Source of the DNA: Anastatus disparis
Taxonomy: Eukaryota > Arthropoda > Insecta > Hymenoptera > Eupelmidae
Reading direction: 5' to 3'
NCBI GenBank assembly: GCA_017163975.1
Contig: JAFFSR010000218.1
Location: 186,001-250,000 of the forward strand
Length of the DNA stretch: 64,000 nt
Of this stretch, positions 1 to 11,656 are shown piece after piece. Every line of letters starts with the position of its first letter. Position 1 is the stretch's first letter. A model generated the notes under the pieces. It saw only the letters and a list, made by a program, of their open reading frames with translations, did no database searches and was not told the origin of the DNA. The position numbers and the translations under genes were made by a program.

Positions 1-990
1 TGAAGCGAAGAGGTAGTCATTTCGACGCTCTATAGGATATATTTCACAATAATACATTGATTTTCCCATTCATGAAGTATAATTAAATATTAAAGAACGA
101 AAACGACTGAATTGTATATTGACAAATTGAAAATTTTATTATTGTGTAATGTTTTTCACAATTTGTCTGATTTACTTTTGAGATATTATATTTTACGTTA
201 AATGTTTTTTACTTTTCATGTTTCTTTTCAGTATGACTTCTATATTAATCATCGGCATTTAAAACTGTTAAGGCTATGGTTAAGCATAAATAATTATTGT
301 TTGGTCAAACTTATATTATATATTCTGCTAGATTGTAACTGTAGAACCTATACAAGTACATAGTTTATTTATAATTCATTCTTTATATTCATAAAATTTC
401 ACTTAGAGGCATTGATAACAAGATTTTTTTGGCGATTGTTTTTTAGATTACATAAAGTTTTTGAATATTGTGCATTAGAAGAAAATCATTTGTGAACAGT
501 GAATCTATATAAAATTATTTTACTAATTGTAAACGGGATAACCTTTTAAATATTAAATTCAACTTATGTGAAAAAATTTGGAACAAATCCTAACACTTGC
601 TAATTAGTTTGAATTTACTAACATGTATACACGCAGGGATATCCATTTCTAAAAAATTACTTCTTTTGGACTAAACTTAAATATAGACTTTTAGTTGAAA
701 AACTAAATAAAGATTTTTTCTGTTAAAACTAAACTGTCTTTATGAGAAAGTGATATTTGGATATGATAAATAAAAAAATAAATATTAATTATTTCCCAAA
801 TTTAAAATTTTAAAAATTTAAAAAACGTGATTTAGTTTAATTGACATTAATTTACATCTCCTTTTTCCATTATATTCTATTGTCAACTATATTAAACAGA
901 AAAACATTTTATTAAAGATTAATTAAATTAACAATTTTTAAAGTTCACGATATAATTAAAAAGTGTGAATTAAAAAGTAAATTAAGAAAA
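1..990. other. Intergenic, upstream of IR copy 1
   Basis: AT-rich sequence without a credible gene. It is collinear with the regions upstream of IR copies 2 (about 3780-4560) and 3 (about 7210-7841), so the duplication unit includes the 5' flank. The bases just before the ATG (taaattaagaaaa) are also shared with copy 2. Confidence 0.7.
307..413 (+). promoter_or_regulatory. Conserved upstream block of IR array, copy 1
   Basis: A block of about 105 bp containing an acttatatt-type motif, a tagattgta motif and an attcataaaattt motif recurs upstream of all four IR copies (here, 3975-4081, 7390-7490, 11463-11571). The ataaaat core could be a TATA-type element. Conservation is seen in the sequence; a promoter role is inferred. 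It is about 580 bp from the ATG of this pseudogene. Confidence 0.4.
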
Positions 991-2845
991 ATGAATAGAA
1001 ATTACAATATTATACAAGTACTGTTTATAGTTTTCATATTAACATGCATTAAATGTGACGTAGTGAACAAAATAATAAAATGTGTAGCAAATCATTTGAC
1101 AGAAGTTTTACTGACACGTCATATGACTTTACTTACATTAAATCCACAGATCACTAATATTGATATTTTTAGGCGGATTATGCAAGGGTTGATAAATCAC
1201 TTTCCATATCTAATGGTGGATTTGAGTCAGTTAGATCATCATTATAAAAATCAGACGTCGTTACCAATTATGAAGAAATTACGTAAAAAATCAGAAGGTG
1301 ATTCACTCCAAATAATGTTTGTTGCTTTTGATAAAGATAATAAAAATTCGGAATTATTATTGGTTTACTATTTTGATTATTAACGTTCTTTGTTTGGTCA
1401 AAATCCCCGATTTCGTTATATTATATTTTTAATTGGCTACAATAGCAGCAAAAACTTCAGAGTTTTATTTCAGAAAATTTGGCTACACAAATATTTGTAT
1501 GTCACTATAATAGAGATAGTATTAACAAATGTTATTAATAATAATAAAATAATTTTGCTAAGATCAGTTGATAACTCGTATAAAATTTACACACATCAAT
1601 ATAATCCATTTAATTAAAAATACATACAAAAACCTTTTTTTGAAAACGTATCATTATATGAAAATATATTGAAAAATCTTTATGGATATGAATGGACAGT
1701 ACTTTATTGGGATAGTCCACCTCATGTTAATATTCCAAATAATGCAAAAATAAAAAATAAATGGCGTGCTACCACTGGTTATGGTACTCTATTAGCAAAA
1801 TATATATTTGATGCTATGAATATAAATGTTAAGAGCGATAATAATCAAATAGGAGGTTATAAAAGATTATTGAAGGACCAAATTGACTTCGTTGTAAATG
1901 AATATGTCATAGACAGTGAAACTTTGAAATTCTCTAAAAGGCTTAACATTATTTATCTCCTAAAACATCTAGACCCATCGTATTTATTAGTTAAACAATT
2001 TATGGATTGAAATTAGTTTGATAATACTAATTATTATAGCTATGATCATTCTCGTTCGTAAATGGAAATTTAATACTAATGTATGGTCAGTCTACAACTT
2101 AACACTTACTTTAATCGGAGGAGATGGAATACCAGTACCACTAAAGTTCAAAGAGAAAATATTGTATTTATGCTTGATTTATTTTTCTACAACATTATCA
2201 ACTCAAATCTTAGAGGGTTTATTTGATGTATTCAGTATGCATAAATTTTACAATTTAAGAACAATGGGCGATTTAAGTGATACAGGTATTACATCAAATG
2301 CGAATGAGGAGATTGATAAGCAATGGTTAATTGAAAATTTAAAATTTATATCATTTGAAAATTATGCGATCGTGAATAGAACTGATTGGAGGTATGAAAC
2401 TGTACCCGAAGAGGGTAGGATGAATGCATATTTTGAACGGGGTATTTTTGCAGAAATAGATTCCGAAATTTATTCGAACCCAGAAAATGGTTGGATTTTA
2501 AGTTATATTGAAGAGCCCATAGAATCCACTTTCAGTGGTATATTATTATCGAATGTATCACCATATGGAAAAAGGATTAATGATGTAATCTTGCAAGCCT
2601 ATGAAGGTGGTTTCATTGAGCATTGGTTTTATACAGAACGTAAAAATTATTTTTTAAATGGAATAGAATGGAGACCTGAATTTGAACGGTTGTACTATAC
2701 CAACTCGATGAAGAAAAAATATGCTATTGCGACATTATATTCAGAATTAGAATTAATTTCCAAACTCATTTATATTATAGCAATAGGATTCTCTGTTGCT
2801 TTTTCTGCATTTGTGTGTGAAATTTTTTATCAATTATTTAAATAA
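991..2845 (+). pseudogene. Divergent ionotropic receptor pseudogene (IR copy 1)
   Basis: Single-exon chemosensory ionotropic receptor relic, closely related to the intact copy at 4561-6501. Two TTA/AAA-type codons of the intact paralog are TAA here, at 1381-1383 and 1615-1617, both in the original frame. A third lesion near 1994-1995 removes 32 bp relative to the paralog, covering the segment just before the first membrane helix, and shifts the frame. The rest (2018-2845) is open and still encodes TM1, the pore loop (GGDGIPVP), TM2, the S2 lobe and TM3. Because the lesions are few and the remainder is open, inactivation looks recent. A sequencing error could explain one lesion but hardly all three. 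The gene heads a tandem IR array. Confidence 0.88.
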
Positions 2846-4560
2846 TTCATAAACAATATTTCATATCGTAATTTTTTTAGACGTTAACTTTAAACCATAT
2901 CATTCGAAAAAGGAATAGATTTACAGATTTATATTAAATAATTAAGTTTGAAAATTATAATGTTAATTTTATCACACAGCTTAATATAGTATATTTTTTA
3001 CTTAAGAAGTAAAAGTAAAGAATGCCTTGTATGCAAATTGTCACCCGAGGCAAAGGTAAGATTGGTTTTTTTTCACCATATTATCATATTATTTCTTTGT
3101 AGTTCTTTTTACATTATATGAATTAAAAGTGGAATAAATAATAATTATTCGCATTTTTCATTGTTTTTTTTCGATTTTGTTACATTCATGTTATTTTGTC
3201 TCTATTGATTGACTGAAACTAAGATTATAATCTGGGTAAATATTAACTTACTTTTGACTCTCCTTTTGAGTTAATAAAGTTGTCATTATTATTGAGATAC
3301 GAATAAAGTTTATTTCTACTTTAGGTATTTACTTCCTTCGCATTGCTTCGCTCCCGCAGATCGCAAACTCCATCTTCAGGAGAAATATACGACTTTACTG
3401 CTTAGTTGCATAAGGTACTATTAAAATATCATAACATCAAAAATTCTAATGCATTTTAAAAAAATATATATTTTCAATATTTTTTCGCATATCTCTAAAG
3501 AAAAATTTAATTTTCTTTAAGAACTAAATGCATTCAAAAATTAAAAATTGCATCAATTACACGATAAAAAGCAATACCTTCTTTAGTAGAAAAAATAAAT
3601 TTTATTGCTTTGCTATTGAATTGTTATTTTTTAAATTTTGTTAAAAATGAAGTAATAAAATTAATTATTCCTTACAAAAAATTGCTTTCTAATTTTTGAT
3701 ACAGTTATTAGTTTGAAAAAAAAGTTTCTTCAGTAAAGAACATTGATGTAAGATATTTATTTAAATTGAAAATTATTGCATGTAATATTTTAAGTTGAAA
3801 AGTGAAAATTGACATAACAAATAAATAAACTGATTAACGTTGTATAAAAATTGTTGAGTGCCAAATTATTTTTTTGCCTTTCATGTATTTTTTTTACAAA
3901 GGATGATATATAATCGTTGGTGTTGAAATCGTTTTGTTAATGCTTTAGTTATGCAAAAATAATTATTGTTCGCTTAAACTTATATTACGTACTTCAATAG
4001 ATTGTAATTTTAAAGTATAAACAAGTAAATAGTTTTTTCACAATTGATTCTTCGCATTCATAAAATTTTACTCAAAGCCATCAGTCGTAACTTACTTTAA
4101 ATGATTTTTTTTTAATTACGTAAAACTTTTTAATATTGTGCATTCAGAAAAATAATCCCACTATTAATCTATACAAAAATAACCTTTTCAATATTCAACT
4201 TGCGTGAAAAATTTAAAAAGAATCCTGTGAGCATTCTTTAAGTGATAGTGAATCAACAAGAAATACTAAAATAACTGTATGTTTTAGCTGAAACTAAGCT
4301 CTTTTTCATGAGAAAGCAATATTTGGATATAACAAATCCCAGATTTAATATTAATTATTTCAAACTTTAAAAATTTTCATAATTAATAAATTTTGTGTAA
4401 TTTAATTAATATAAAATTGAATTAAATTAATCATTGAATAAAAATCTATTTGTGATATTCCATGCTATATTAAATAAAAAGAATTTATTCAATATTCATT
4501 GAATCACCTATTTGAAAGGTGATGATAAAATAGTGCACAAGCATAAGTAAATTAAGAAAA
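2846..4560. other. Intergenic between IR copies 1 and 2
   Basis: No gene supported. About 3330-3410 is less AT-rich than its surroundings, with no recognisable feature. From about 3780 onward the sequence aligns with the 5' flanks of the other IR copies. Confidence 0.6.
3975..4081 (+). promoter_or_regulatory. Conserved upstream block of IR array, copy 2
   Basis: Second occurrence of the block of about 105 bp shared by all four IR copies, here about 480 bp before the intact IR at 4561. It keeps the ttatatta, atagattgta and attcataaaattt elements. A promoter role is inferred. Confidence 0.4.
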
Positions 4561-6501
4561 ATGAGTAGGTATTGCAATATTTTAAAAATTTTATTTATAA
4601 TCTGCATTTTAACATACATTAAGTGTGATATAGTAAACAAATTGATAAGATGTGTAACAAATCATTTGACAGAAGTTTTACCTACACGTCACGTCACTCT
4701 ATTGACATTACATCCACAGTTGATTAATATCAAAATTTTTAGTCAAATTATGCAAGGATTAACAAACCAATTTCCATACCTAATGGTGGACTTGAATCAG
4801 TTAGATGATTACTACAGAAATAAAACGATATTACCAATAATGTGGAAATTACATAACAAGTCAGAAGATGATTCACCCCAAATAATGTTTGCTGCATTTA
4901 ATGAAGTTAATGAAAATTCGGAATTATTATTGCTCCACTATTTTGATTATTTACGTATTTTATTTGGTCAAACACCCCGATTTCATTATATTATATTTTT
5001 AATTCGCTTGAGTAGCAGCAGGAACTTTAAAACTCTATTTCAGAAAATTTGGCTCCATAAATATCTGTATGTTACCGTAATAGAGATATTTATAATAAAC
5101 GTTATGAATGATAATAAATCAATTATGGCAGAGTTAATTAATAATCCGTACGAAATTTATTTACATCAATATAACCCATTTAATAAAGTATACATACGAG
5201 AAGCTTTTTCTGAAAACGTTTCCTTATTTTACAATAAGATAAAAAATCTCCATAAATATCCATTGACTACACTTTATTGGAATAGTCCACCGTATGTTAA
5301 TATTCCAAGTAATAAAAAACTGAAAAAGAATTGGGTTGCAACATCTGGTTACGGTATTTTATTAGCGAAATATATATTTCAAGGTATGAATGCAATCCCG
5401 AAGATAGATAATAATGAAGCATATATGTTCACTAACGTATATGACGATAAAGTTGACTTTGTTGTTAATGAATTTACTATAACTAGCAATAATTTATATC
5501 TTGTTCCAGAGCACACCATTATTTTTCTTCTAAAACATTTAGACTCATCGTATTTATTAATAAAACAATATGGTTATTATGAATCTAAATATGTTTGGAG
5601 TTTATGGATTGAAATGAGTTTATTAATATTAACTATTGTAGCTATGACTATTCTCGTTCGTAAATGGAAGTTTAATACTAATATATGGTCAGTCTATAAT
5701 ATAACACTCACTTTAGTTGGGGGTGATGGAATAGCAGTACCATTAAAATTCAAAGAAAAAATATTATATTTATGTTTAATTTATTTGTCTATAACTTTTT
5801 CTTCTGAAATCTTGGAGAGTATATTTGATGTATTCCGTGTACATAAATTCTACAATTTAAGAACAATGGGCGATTTAAATGATACAGGAATCACCTCAAA
5901 TGTGCCGATAAACGATCGATGGTTAGTGAAGCAATTACAAATTAGATCGTTTGAAAATTATGTGATCGTGAATAGAACTGTTTGGTTGTATAAAACTGTA
6001 CTTAACGGGACTGGAATGAATGCATATATTACACGAGGTATTTTAGTAGATTTACATTCGCAGATTTATTCCGATCCAGAAAGTGGTTGGGTTTTTAGTT
6101 ATATTGAAGATCCTATAGAACCAACCATTAGTGGTATATTGTTATCAAACATATCACCATATGTTGAAAGAATTAATGAATTAATCTTGCAAGCTTGCGA
6201 AGGTGGTTTTATTGATCATTGGTATAACAGAGAACTTAGGAATCACGTTTTCAAGAAAGGAATAAAGAACCCTAAATTTAAACAGCTGTATTGTACAAAG
6301 ACTATGAAGAAAGGAAATTTTATCGCGACACCAGATTTAGAATTAAAATTGCTTTCCAAACTCGTTTACATTATAACGATAGGATTTTCTGTAGCTTTTT
6401 CTGTATTTATATATGAAATTAGTTATGTATTTAAATATCTTATAAAAAATACTTCAAATTATGATTTTTTTAGACGTGTAATAAACTGTTTAAAAAAATA
6501 A
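4561..6501 (+). CDS. Divergent ionotropic receptor (IR copy 2), intact
   Basis: 646-residue, intronless IR-type ligand-gated cation channel, expected in the dendritic membrane of chemosensory neurons. Residues 1-22 form a hydrophobic leader ending in IKCD, followed by a divergent N-terminal region. TM1 is about 345-367. The pore loop with GGDGIAVP is about 378-395, TM2 about 400-423 and TM3 about 599-622, with the S2 ligand-binding lobe between TM2 and TM3. This layout and length fit divergent insect IRs. The N-terminal KIWLHKYLYVTVIEI segment is also typical of that group. Divergent IRs usually lack the glutamate-binding residues of iGluRs, so the ligand is unknown; taste or other contact chemosensation is the usual role. 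The start is the first ATG and is matched in copy 1. It lies between two pseudogenised paralogs. Confidence 0.9.
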   Translation: MSRYCNILKILFIICILTYIKCDIVNKLIRCVTNHLTEVLPTRHVTLLTLHPQLINIKIFSQIMQGLTNQFPYLMVDLNQLDDYYRNKTILPIMWKLHNKSEDDSPQIMFAAFNEVNENSELLLLHYFDYLRILFGQTPRFHYIIFLIRLSSSRNFKTLFQKIWLHKYLYVTVIEIFIINVMNDNKSIMAELINNPYEIYLHQYNPFNKVYIREAFSENVSLFYNKIKNLHKYPLTTLYWNSPPYVNIPSNKKLKKNWVATSGYGILLAKYIFQGMNAIPKIDNNEAYMFTNVYDDKVDFVVNEFTITSNNLYLVPEHTIIFLLKHLDSSYLLIKQYGYYESKYVWSLWIEMSLLILTIVAMTILVRKWKFNTNIWSVYNITLTLVGGDGIAVPLKFKEKILYLCLIYLSITFSSEILESIFDVFRVHKFYNLRTMGDLNDTGITSNVPINDRWLVKQLQIRSFENYVIVNRTVWLYKTVLNGTGMNAYITRGILVDLHSQIYSDPESGWVFSYIEDPIEPTISGILLSNISPYVERINELILQACEGGFIDHWYNRELRNHVFKKGIKNPKFKQLYCTKTMKKGNFIATPDLELKLLSKLVYIITIGFSVAFSVFIYEISYVFKYLIKNTSNYDFFRRVINCLKK

Positions 6502-7841
6502 TGTTAATCGGAAAAGTAATAGCTTCACAAATTAATATTAAATAATTACATTTGACAAGTATGTCGATTTTATCACACAATATTTTAATTAAAGTTATTT
6601 TAAGAATTTCAAAATAATGAACCATATTCTTAAAATATTATAAATTTCATATTTTATATTCAAAGATTCAGAAACTTTAGAATATTTTCTTTTACATAAT
6701 GCACTTTCCATTGTACTTTTAATAAAATTATATTTGCTAAATACTTATAACAATTATTGTAATTTCACATAACTTTTATTCAAATAAAAAAATTATTTAT
6801 AGAATCATACTAAATTGGTATTGGTTTTTTTGTATGTCCATTATCTTTAAGTGCATATTTATAAAAATAGAATCATTTTTAATTGAACAAGTTTTTAGAT
6901 AATAGATAATTGATAATAATACCAGATGATTAATCGTGCTAAAATATTTAATAAAGAAAAGGAATTATCAAGCTTTCAAAAATTCATAATATACAAGCTT
7001 CAATACTTTTGAAAAACGACGAAGTGTAAGAGGAATTTTACTGATACAAGGTTTGGTTGAAATTGCAGTATATGAAAATTAACAAAATAAATAAGAATAA
7101 ACAGATTAAAGTTGTATAAAATTTTTTGAAAACCAAAAAAACTTTCCACTAATTATCTAAGAAAAGCAAAATTAAAGTGAAATCAGATAAATTTCTGCTG
7201 AAATTCAAAAGCTTATAAATGACTGAATTATACATTGACAAACGTTTAAGAAATATGAAAATTTTATTAATGTGCAATGTTTTTTAAAACTAGTATGACT
7301 TACATTTGGAATATTATATTTTCTTTTCATGTTTCTTTTTACCGTGACTGACTATATTAATCGTTGGTATTTAAAACTGTAATGTTATACAAACTTACAT
7401 ACTTTAATAGATTGTAACTTTGAACTATGTAAAAGTATATAATTTATTCAGAATTCATTTTTCATATTCATAAAATTTCACTCGGAAGCATTCATCGCCA
7501 GTTTCGTTTAGAGAATTTTTCAAAATTACGAAAAGTAATTTTATAATATTGTATATTAAGAAAAATCGTTTTACTGTGTATCCATAAAAAATATTTCATT
7601 AACTCTGTACTGAATAATATTCTTAATATTGAATTCAACTTATATGCAAAATTGGGTGCAAATCCTATAAACATTTTTCAAATAGTAGTGAACTGAGATT
7701 GACACACACTCATGTAAGCATACATTTTCTTTTATTTTATTTACCATTCTAATCAGAAAAAAATTTATGAACGATTATATAAATCATTAAATTTCAAAGT
7801 TTATTATATGATAGTGTCAAAGGTACAGCAAATTTTAAAAA
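6502..7841. other. Intergenic between IR copies 2 and 3
   Basis: AT-rich spacer without a supported gene. From about 7210 it aligns with the 5' flanks of the other IR copies. A 60-codon minus-strand open frame at 7492-7674 falls in this repeated flank and is not conserved between copies. Confidence 0.6.
7390..7490 (+). promoter_or_regulatory. Conserved upstream block of IR array, copy 3
   Basis: Third occurrence of the shared IR upstream block, with the atagattgtaact and attcataaaatttcactc elements. It is about 350 bp before the pseudogene start at 7842. Confidence 0.4.
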
Positions 7842-8864
7842 ATGAAGAGATATAATATTTTATAAATATTATTTATAATCTTCATTTTAACTCATGTTAA
7901 TTGTGACATTGTAAATAAATTAATAAGATATGTAACGTACCATTTAACAGAAGTTTTAATGGCACGTCACATAACATTACTTACATTGCCTCCACAGACC
8001 AATAATATCAATATTTTTAATCTAATCATGCAAGGATTAACGGAAAAAATTCCTTATTTAATGATGGACTTGAAACAAATACGAGATCATCGAGGCAGTG
8101 AAAAGTTTTTACTAATCATATCGAAATTACGTGAGAAGTCAGAAGGCGATATACCTCAAATAATTTTTGTTGCTTGTAATGAAGCTGATGAAAATCCCGA
8201 ATCATCATTTGACTATTTTGATTTATTTGGCTCTCCAAATTTCTGTATGTTACTATAATAAAGATATTTATAATAAACGATAAAAAAGATAATAACAGCA
8301 TTTTACCAGGATCTATTAATAACTCGTACAGATTTTACATACATCAATATAACCCATTTAAACGGCTGCACTTTTTCGAACCATTTACTAAGAACGTTTC
8401 CTTATTTCACAATAAGTTAAAAAATCTTCATTACTTTCCACTAACTATAATTTATTGGGATAGTCCACCACACGTTATTGTTCCAAATAATAATAAAGTC
8501 AAATCAAAATGGGTTGCATATGGTTACGGTACTTTATTAGCAAAATATATATTCAAAGGTATGAATGTAACCATAAAAGCTGATACTAATAGTACAGATA
8601 GGCTTTCAAAAGGATCTAATGACAAAGTTGACTTTGTTGTAAATGAGTTAACTGTCGATAGCATAAGTTTAAATTATATTTCAGATTACACCATCAGCTT
8701 TCTTCTAAAACATTTAGACTCATCGTATTTATTAATAAAACAATATGGTTATTATGAATCTAAATATGTTTCGAATTTATTGATTGAAATGAGTTTATTA
8801 ATATTAATTATTGTAACTATGGTTATTCTCGTTCGTAAATGGAAGTTTGATACTAATATATGGT

Positions 8865-9881
8865 GCGACGATGCTATTTTAAGCATCGCGCTTAAACCGG
8901 GTTCCGCGCTCAACCGCTACGAGGCGTTACTCTCGCAATGGGAATAGCGCGCTCCAGAGCATATAAGTCGGCAAGACGGCCGACTAAGACGGTCCTCCGT
9001 ACTAAACAAATTCACCCCAGAAGTGGTAAGATAGTACCACACTTGGAGAGCAGCAATCAACGAATCCAAATCTGTTGCCATATTCTTCTCTCGACGAAAT
9101 CGTACTTCTTCAAATCTCCTAGTTAACAACCATCGTGTTGACTGGAGTTCTTCAGCCAAATACCTGGGTGTTACCTTCGATCGTAAACTCACATGGCAAA
9201 AACAAATCGATTCAGTCCGAGCCAAATGCCAAGGTGCTTATGCTGCCTTAAAGCCTTTCTTCAATAATAAATCACTAACTAAGAAAACAAAAGCCCGCGC
9301 TTTTAATGCCATTATCCGCAGTATTTGCACTTACGCGATCCCAATTTGGGGATCCGCAAACCCTAACCGTATAGCTAAACTCCAAGACACCTACATGCGC
9401 CTCCTACGCTCCTCTCTTCAGATCCCCTGGTTTATTCGAAATAATCAAATCTTAAAAGAAACTGGTATCGACTCAATTCTAGAAGCAGCGAACAAACACG
9501 CTGCGAATCTCCGTCTCTCTATCTCTAAACACAGCAATCCTAGCATAAAATTTCTTGTAAATTACCGTCGTAAATCCAACGATCGATTCAGAAGGCCATG
9601 CTCTCTGATTCGATCTCCATAACCCTTCTTCACTAACTGACTTTAAACAGTCTATTTTCGTGTTTCGCAATTTGCGCGAGTGCTATACAGCCCCCGCTGT
9701 ATGAGCCACCGTTGTCTCTCAAATTTTCTTCTTCTTAAGGTTCATAACCATTTTGGTTGGTAACCTACGGGGAGGCGGTTTTAGTCGGTAGGCACCTGCA
9801 GGTGAATCCGACACTACCCTTACGGAGGTGTCTTTTAAAGATTTCCCCTCCTCGACCCTTCAAACAAAAAAAAAAAAAAAA
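8865..9881 (+). mobile_element. 5'-truncated Jockey/CR1-like non-LTR retrotransposon (LINE)
   Basis: GC-richer DNA inserted in IR copy 3. It starts abruptly at the reverse-transcriptase catalytic region (CDDAILSIALKPGSALNRY, matching the YxDD-type motif and what follows it). After in-frame stops and a frame change it continues as RT C-terminal sequence to 9622. A 3' UTR follows, ending in a run of about 16 A at 9866-9881. 5' truncation with a 3' A tail is the usual product of target-primed reverse transcription. It is a dead copy. No flanking duplication could be identified, partly because host sequence was lost. Confidence 0.8.
9044..9622 (+). pseudogene. LINE reverse-transcriptase C-terminal fragment
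   Basis: About 193 codons open in one frame starting at WRAAINESKSVAIFF. This is the conserved block after the RT palm in Jockey/CR1-clade elements, followed by SAKYLGVTFDRKLTWQ and an Ala/Arg-rich C-terminal region with the IWGSAN motif. It carries no start of its own and lacks endonuclease and most of RT. It is a remnant within the inserted LINE and has no host function. Confidence 0.75.
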
Positions 9882-10079
9882 CGGCTAAAACGGACTCTCT
9901 CCCCTCTCTCTATGTAGAGAAGTTATGCTTTACATAGTGAGAGCTCACCTACGTGTTTCAATGTGTATAAGGGGGATTCCTATACACATTGCAGACCGTT
10001 CTTACCTGGGCTTAGCTTGACTAAGTTTTCCATCTATTCCCAGTAACTGTGTATAAGGGGGTATTCTAGTAGACTTACG
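9882..10079. mobile_element. Unclassified inserted segment after the LINE tail
   Basis: Between the LINE poly-A run and the resumption of IR homology lie about 200 bp of non-AT-rich DNA unlike the IR paralogs. It contains two copies of a gtgtataaggggg motif (near 9962 and 10048), the first facing an inverted cctatacac. It may be another element fragment or a rearranged LINE end; the class is not recognised. Confidence 0.4.
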
Positions 10080-10590
10080 TTTGCGAGTTTATTCCGATCC
10101 AAAAAATGGTTGGATTTTCAGTTACGTTGAAGATCCCATAGAACCAACTTTCTGTGGTATATTATTATCAAATTTATCACCATATGTCAAAAGAATTAAT
10201 GAACTAATCTTGCAAGCTCACGAAGGTGGTTTTATTGACCATTGGTTTCACAGAGAAATTAGGAATTATGTTTTAAAAACAGAAAAAAGAAGACCAGAAT
10301 TTAAACAATTGTACTGTCCAAAGTCGATGAAGAGAGGTAATTTCGTCACGATAATGCATTCGGAATTCAAATTACGTTCTGAACTCATTCACGTTATAAC
10401 AATAGGGTTCTCCATAGCTTTTTTTGTATTTATATATGAAATTTGTAATGAATTTAAATATCTTATAAAAAATACTTTAAATTATGATTTTTTTAGACTT
10501 ATAATAAATTACATCATTCGAAGAAATAATAGATTCAAAAAACACAGGGCGCGTACAGTGGGTACTTTAGTCCCTCTCAGCGAACAGTAA

Positions 10591-11063
10591 TTTAAAAAAT
10601 TCTATATTTAATCACAAACTTAAATGAAATACAAAATCACCAAGAAAATGATAAGTTTTCATCAATCACATCAAAATTATGTAAAAAATGTTTCTGATGG
10701 AGATAATGGAAATTTCAGTGTATTGTCTATTTTGATTTATTATCATCGTTATTTTATTATTATCCGCGGTCTCATTATATCTTACAGTTTTCATCGAATA
10801 GAAAACTTTGAAACTTTGATTTAGAGTATTCAGTTCTCCAAATTTCTGGATTTTGAATCACGGTTGATACTTTTTGTTCATAACATTTATTTTATTCGAA
10901 TACAATCCTGAACAGTCATAATCGTATACATGTATCGAATATAGTAGTAATATTTGACAGACTTGATTTTTTGTAAATCAGTTTATTATAAACAATAGAA
11001 TTTTAAATCATCTTCAAATCTGACCATTAACTTTCTTTTTAAATAACCTCAATTATTTCTACT
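10591..11063. other. Intergenic spacer after IR copy 3
   Basis: AT-rich DNA without a supported gene. A 66-codon open frame at 10624-10824 has no recognisable domain. Confidence 0.55.
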
Positions 11064-11290
11064 TCTTAGTAAAATAATATGGTTATTAGGAAACTTAAAG
11101 TTTTTGAAATTTATCGGTTGAAATTAGTTTATCGATACTAATTATTGCAGCTATGATTATTCTAAACGTAAATGGAAGCTCACTACTAACAGATGATCAA
11201 TCTATAATGCAACAATGCCTTGAATTGAAAGTTTTGGGTTATAAACACCACTTTAAGTTGAATGAGAAATTATCATATTCACGTTTGATT
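11064..11290 (+). pseudogene. Internal IR fragment (TM1 to pore region)
   Basis: Short degenerate piece of a fifth IR. It aligns in order with the copy-2 segment running from the KQYGYYE-coding stretch through TM1, the charged VRKWK stretch and the pore region to the start of TM2. It has frame changes and no open frame. Its presence shows the array once had, or partly duplicated, another copy between copies 3 and 4. Confidence 0.7.
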
Positions 11291-11656
11291 TAAATATCAA
11301 ACATAAAATTCAAATGTTTAAATATAAAAAATGTATGTGGTACAAATCATTTTTTGTGTTTTTTGTTCTTCGTGCTTCATTCTATTATCGTTGATACATC
11401 ATTGCATATCTTAAATCTTCCATCAATAATTCTATATTCATAAATAAATAAAAACTGTCTGTACAAACTTATATTGTACGACCAAATAGATTAAAATTTT
11501 AGATTACGTACAAATACGTAGATGTTTCACATTGTGCATTCTTTACATTTATAAAAATTTACTCTAAAAGGTTATATCAAATATTTTTTGTACAATTCAA
11601 TAATTTCTTTTTGAGTCAAATACTATTATTAAATATCGTGACAAAATTGTTTTATA
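11291..11656. other. 5' flank of IR copy 4
   Basis: AT-rich flank without a gene apart from the conserved IR upstream block at 11463-11571. Confidence 0.6.
11463..11571 (+). promoter_or_regulatory. Conserved upstream block of IR array, copy 4
   Basis: Fourth, most diverged occurrence of the shared IR upstream block, with acaaacttatatt and atttataaaaatttactc elements. Here it is only about 90 bp from the ATG, whereas in copies 1-3 the distance is 350-580 bp. Confidence 0.35.

Larger units (their letters stand above)
7842..10590 (+). pseudogene. Divergent ionotropic receptor pseudogene (IR copy 3), LINE-interrupted
   Basis: Relic of a third IR paralog. The ATG at 7842 is followed by a stop at codon 8. 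Near 8226 about 105 bp present in copy 2 are missing, the join falling at an atttgg repeat that occurs at both ends of the lost segment in copy 2; this shifts the frame and puts stops right after. A stretch encoding TM1 is open again at 8561-8864. IR homology then stops at about 8865, where retroelement DNA begins, and resumes at about 10080 with the end of the S2 lobe, TM3 and C-terminus (to 10590). About 367 bp of the paralog, encoding the pore, TM2 and part of S2, are absent at the insertion. The C-terminal extension after RLIINYI differs from copy 2. It cannot encode a working channel. Confidence 0.9.

Noticed and set aside
8917..9225. 102-codon minus-strand ORF and other frames in the IR copy 3 insertion
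   Set aside because: They are antisense or alternative frames of the inserted LINE reverse transcriptase.
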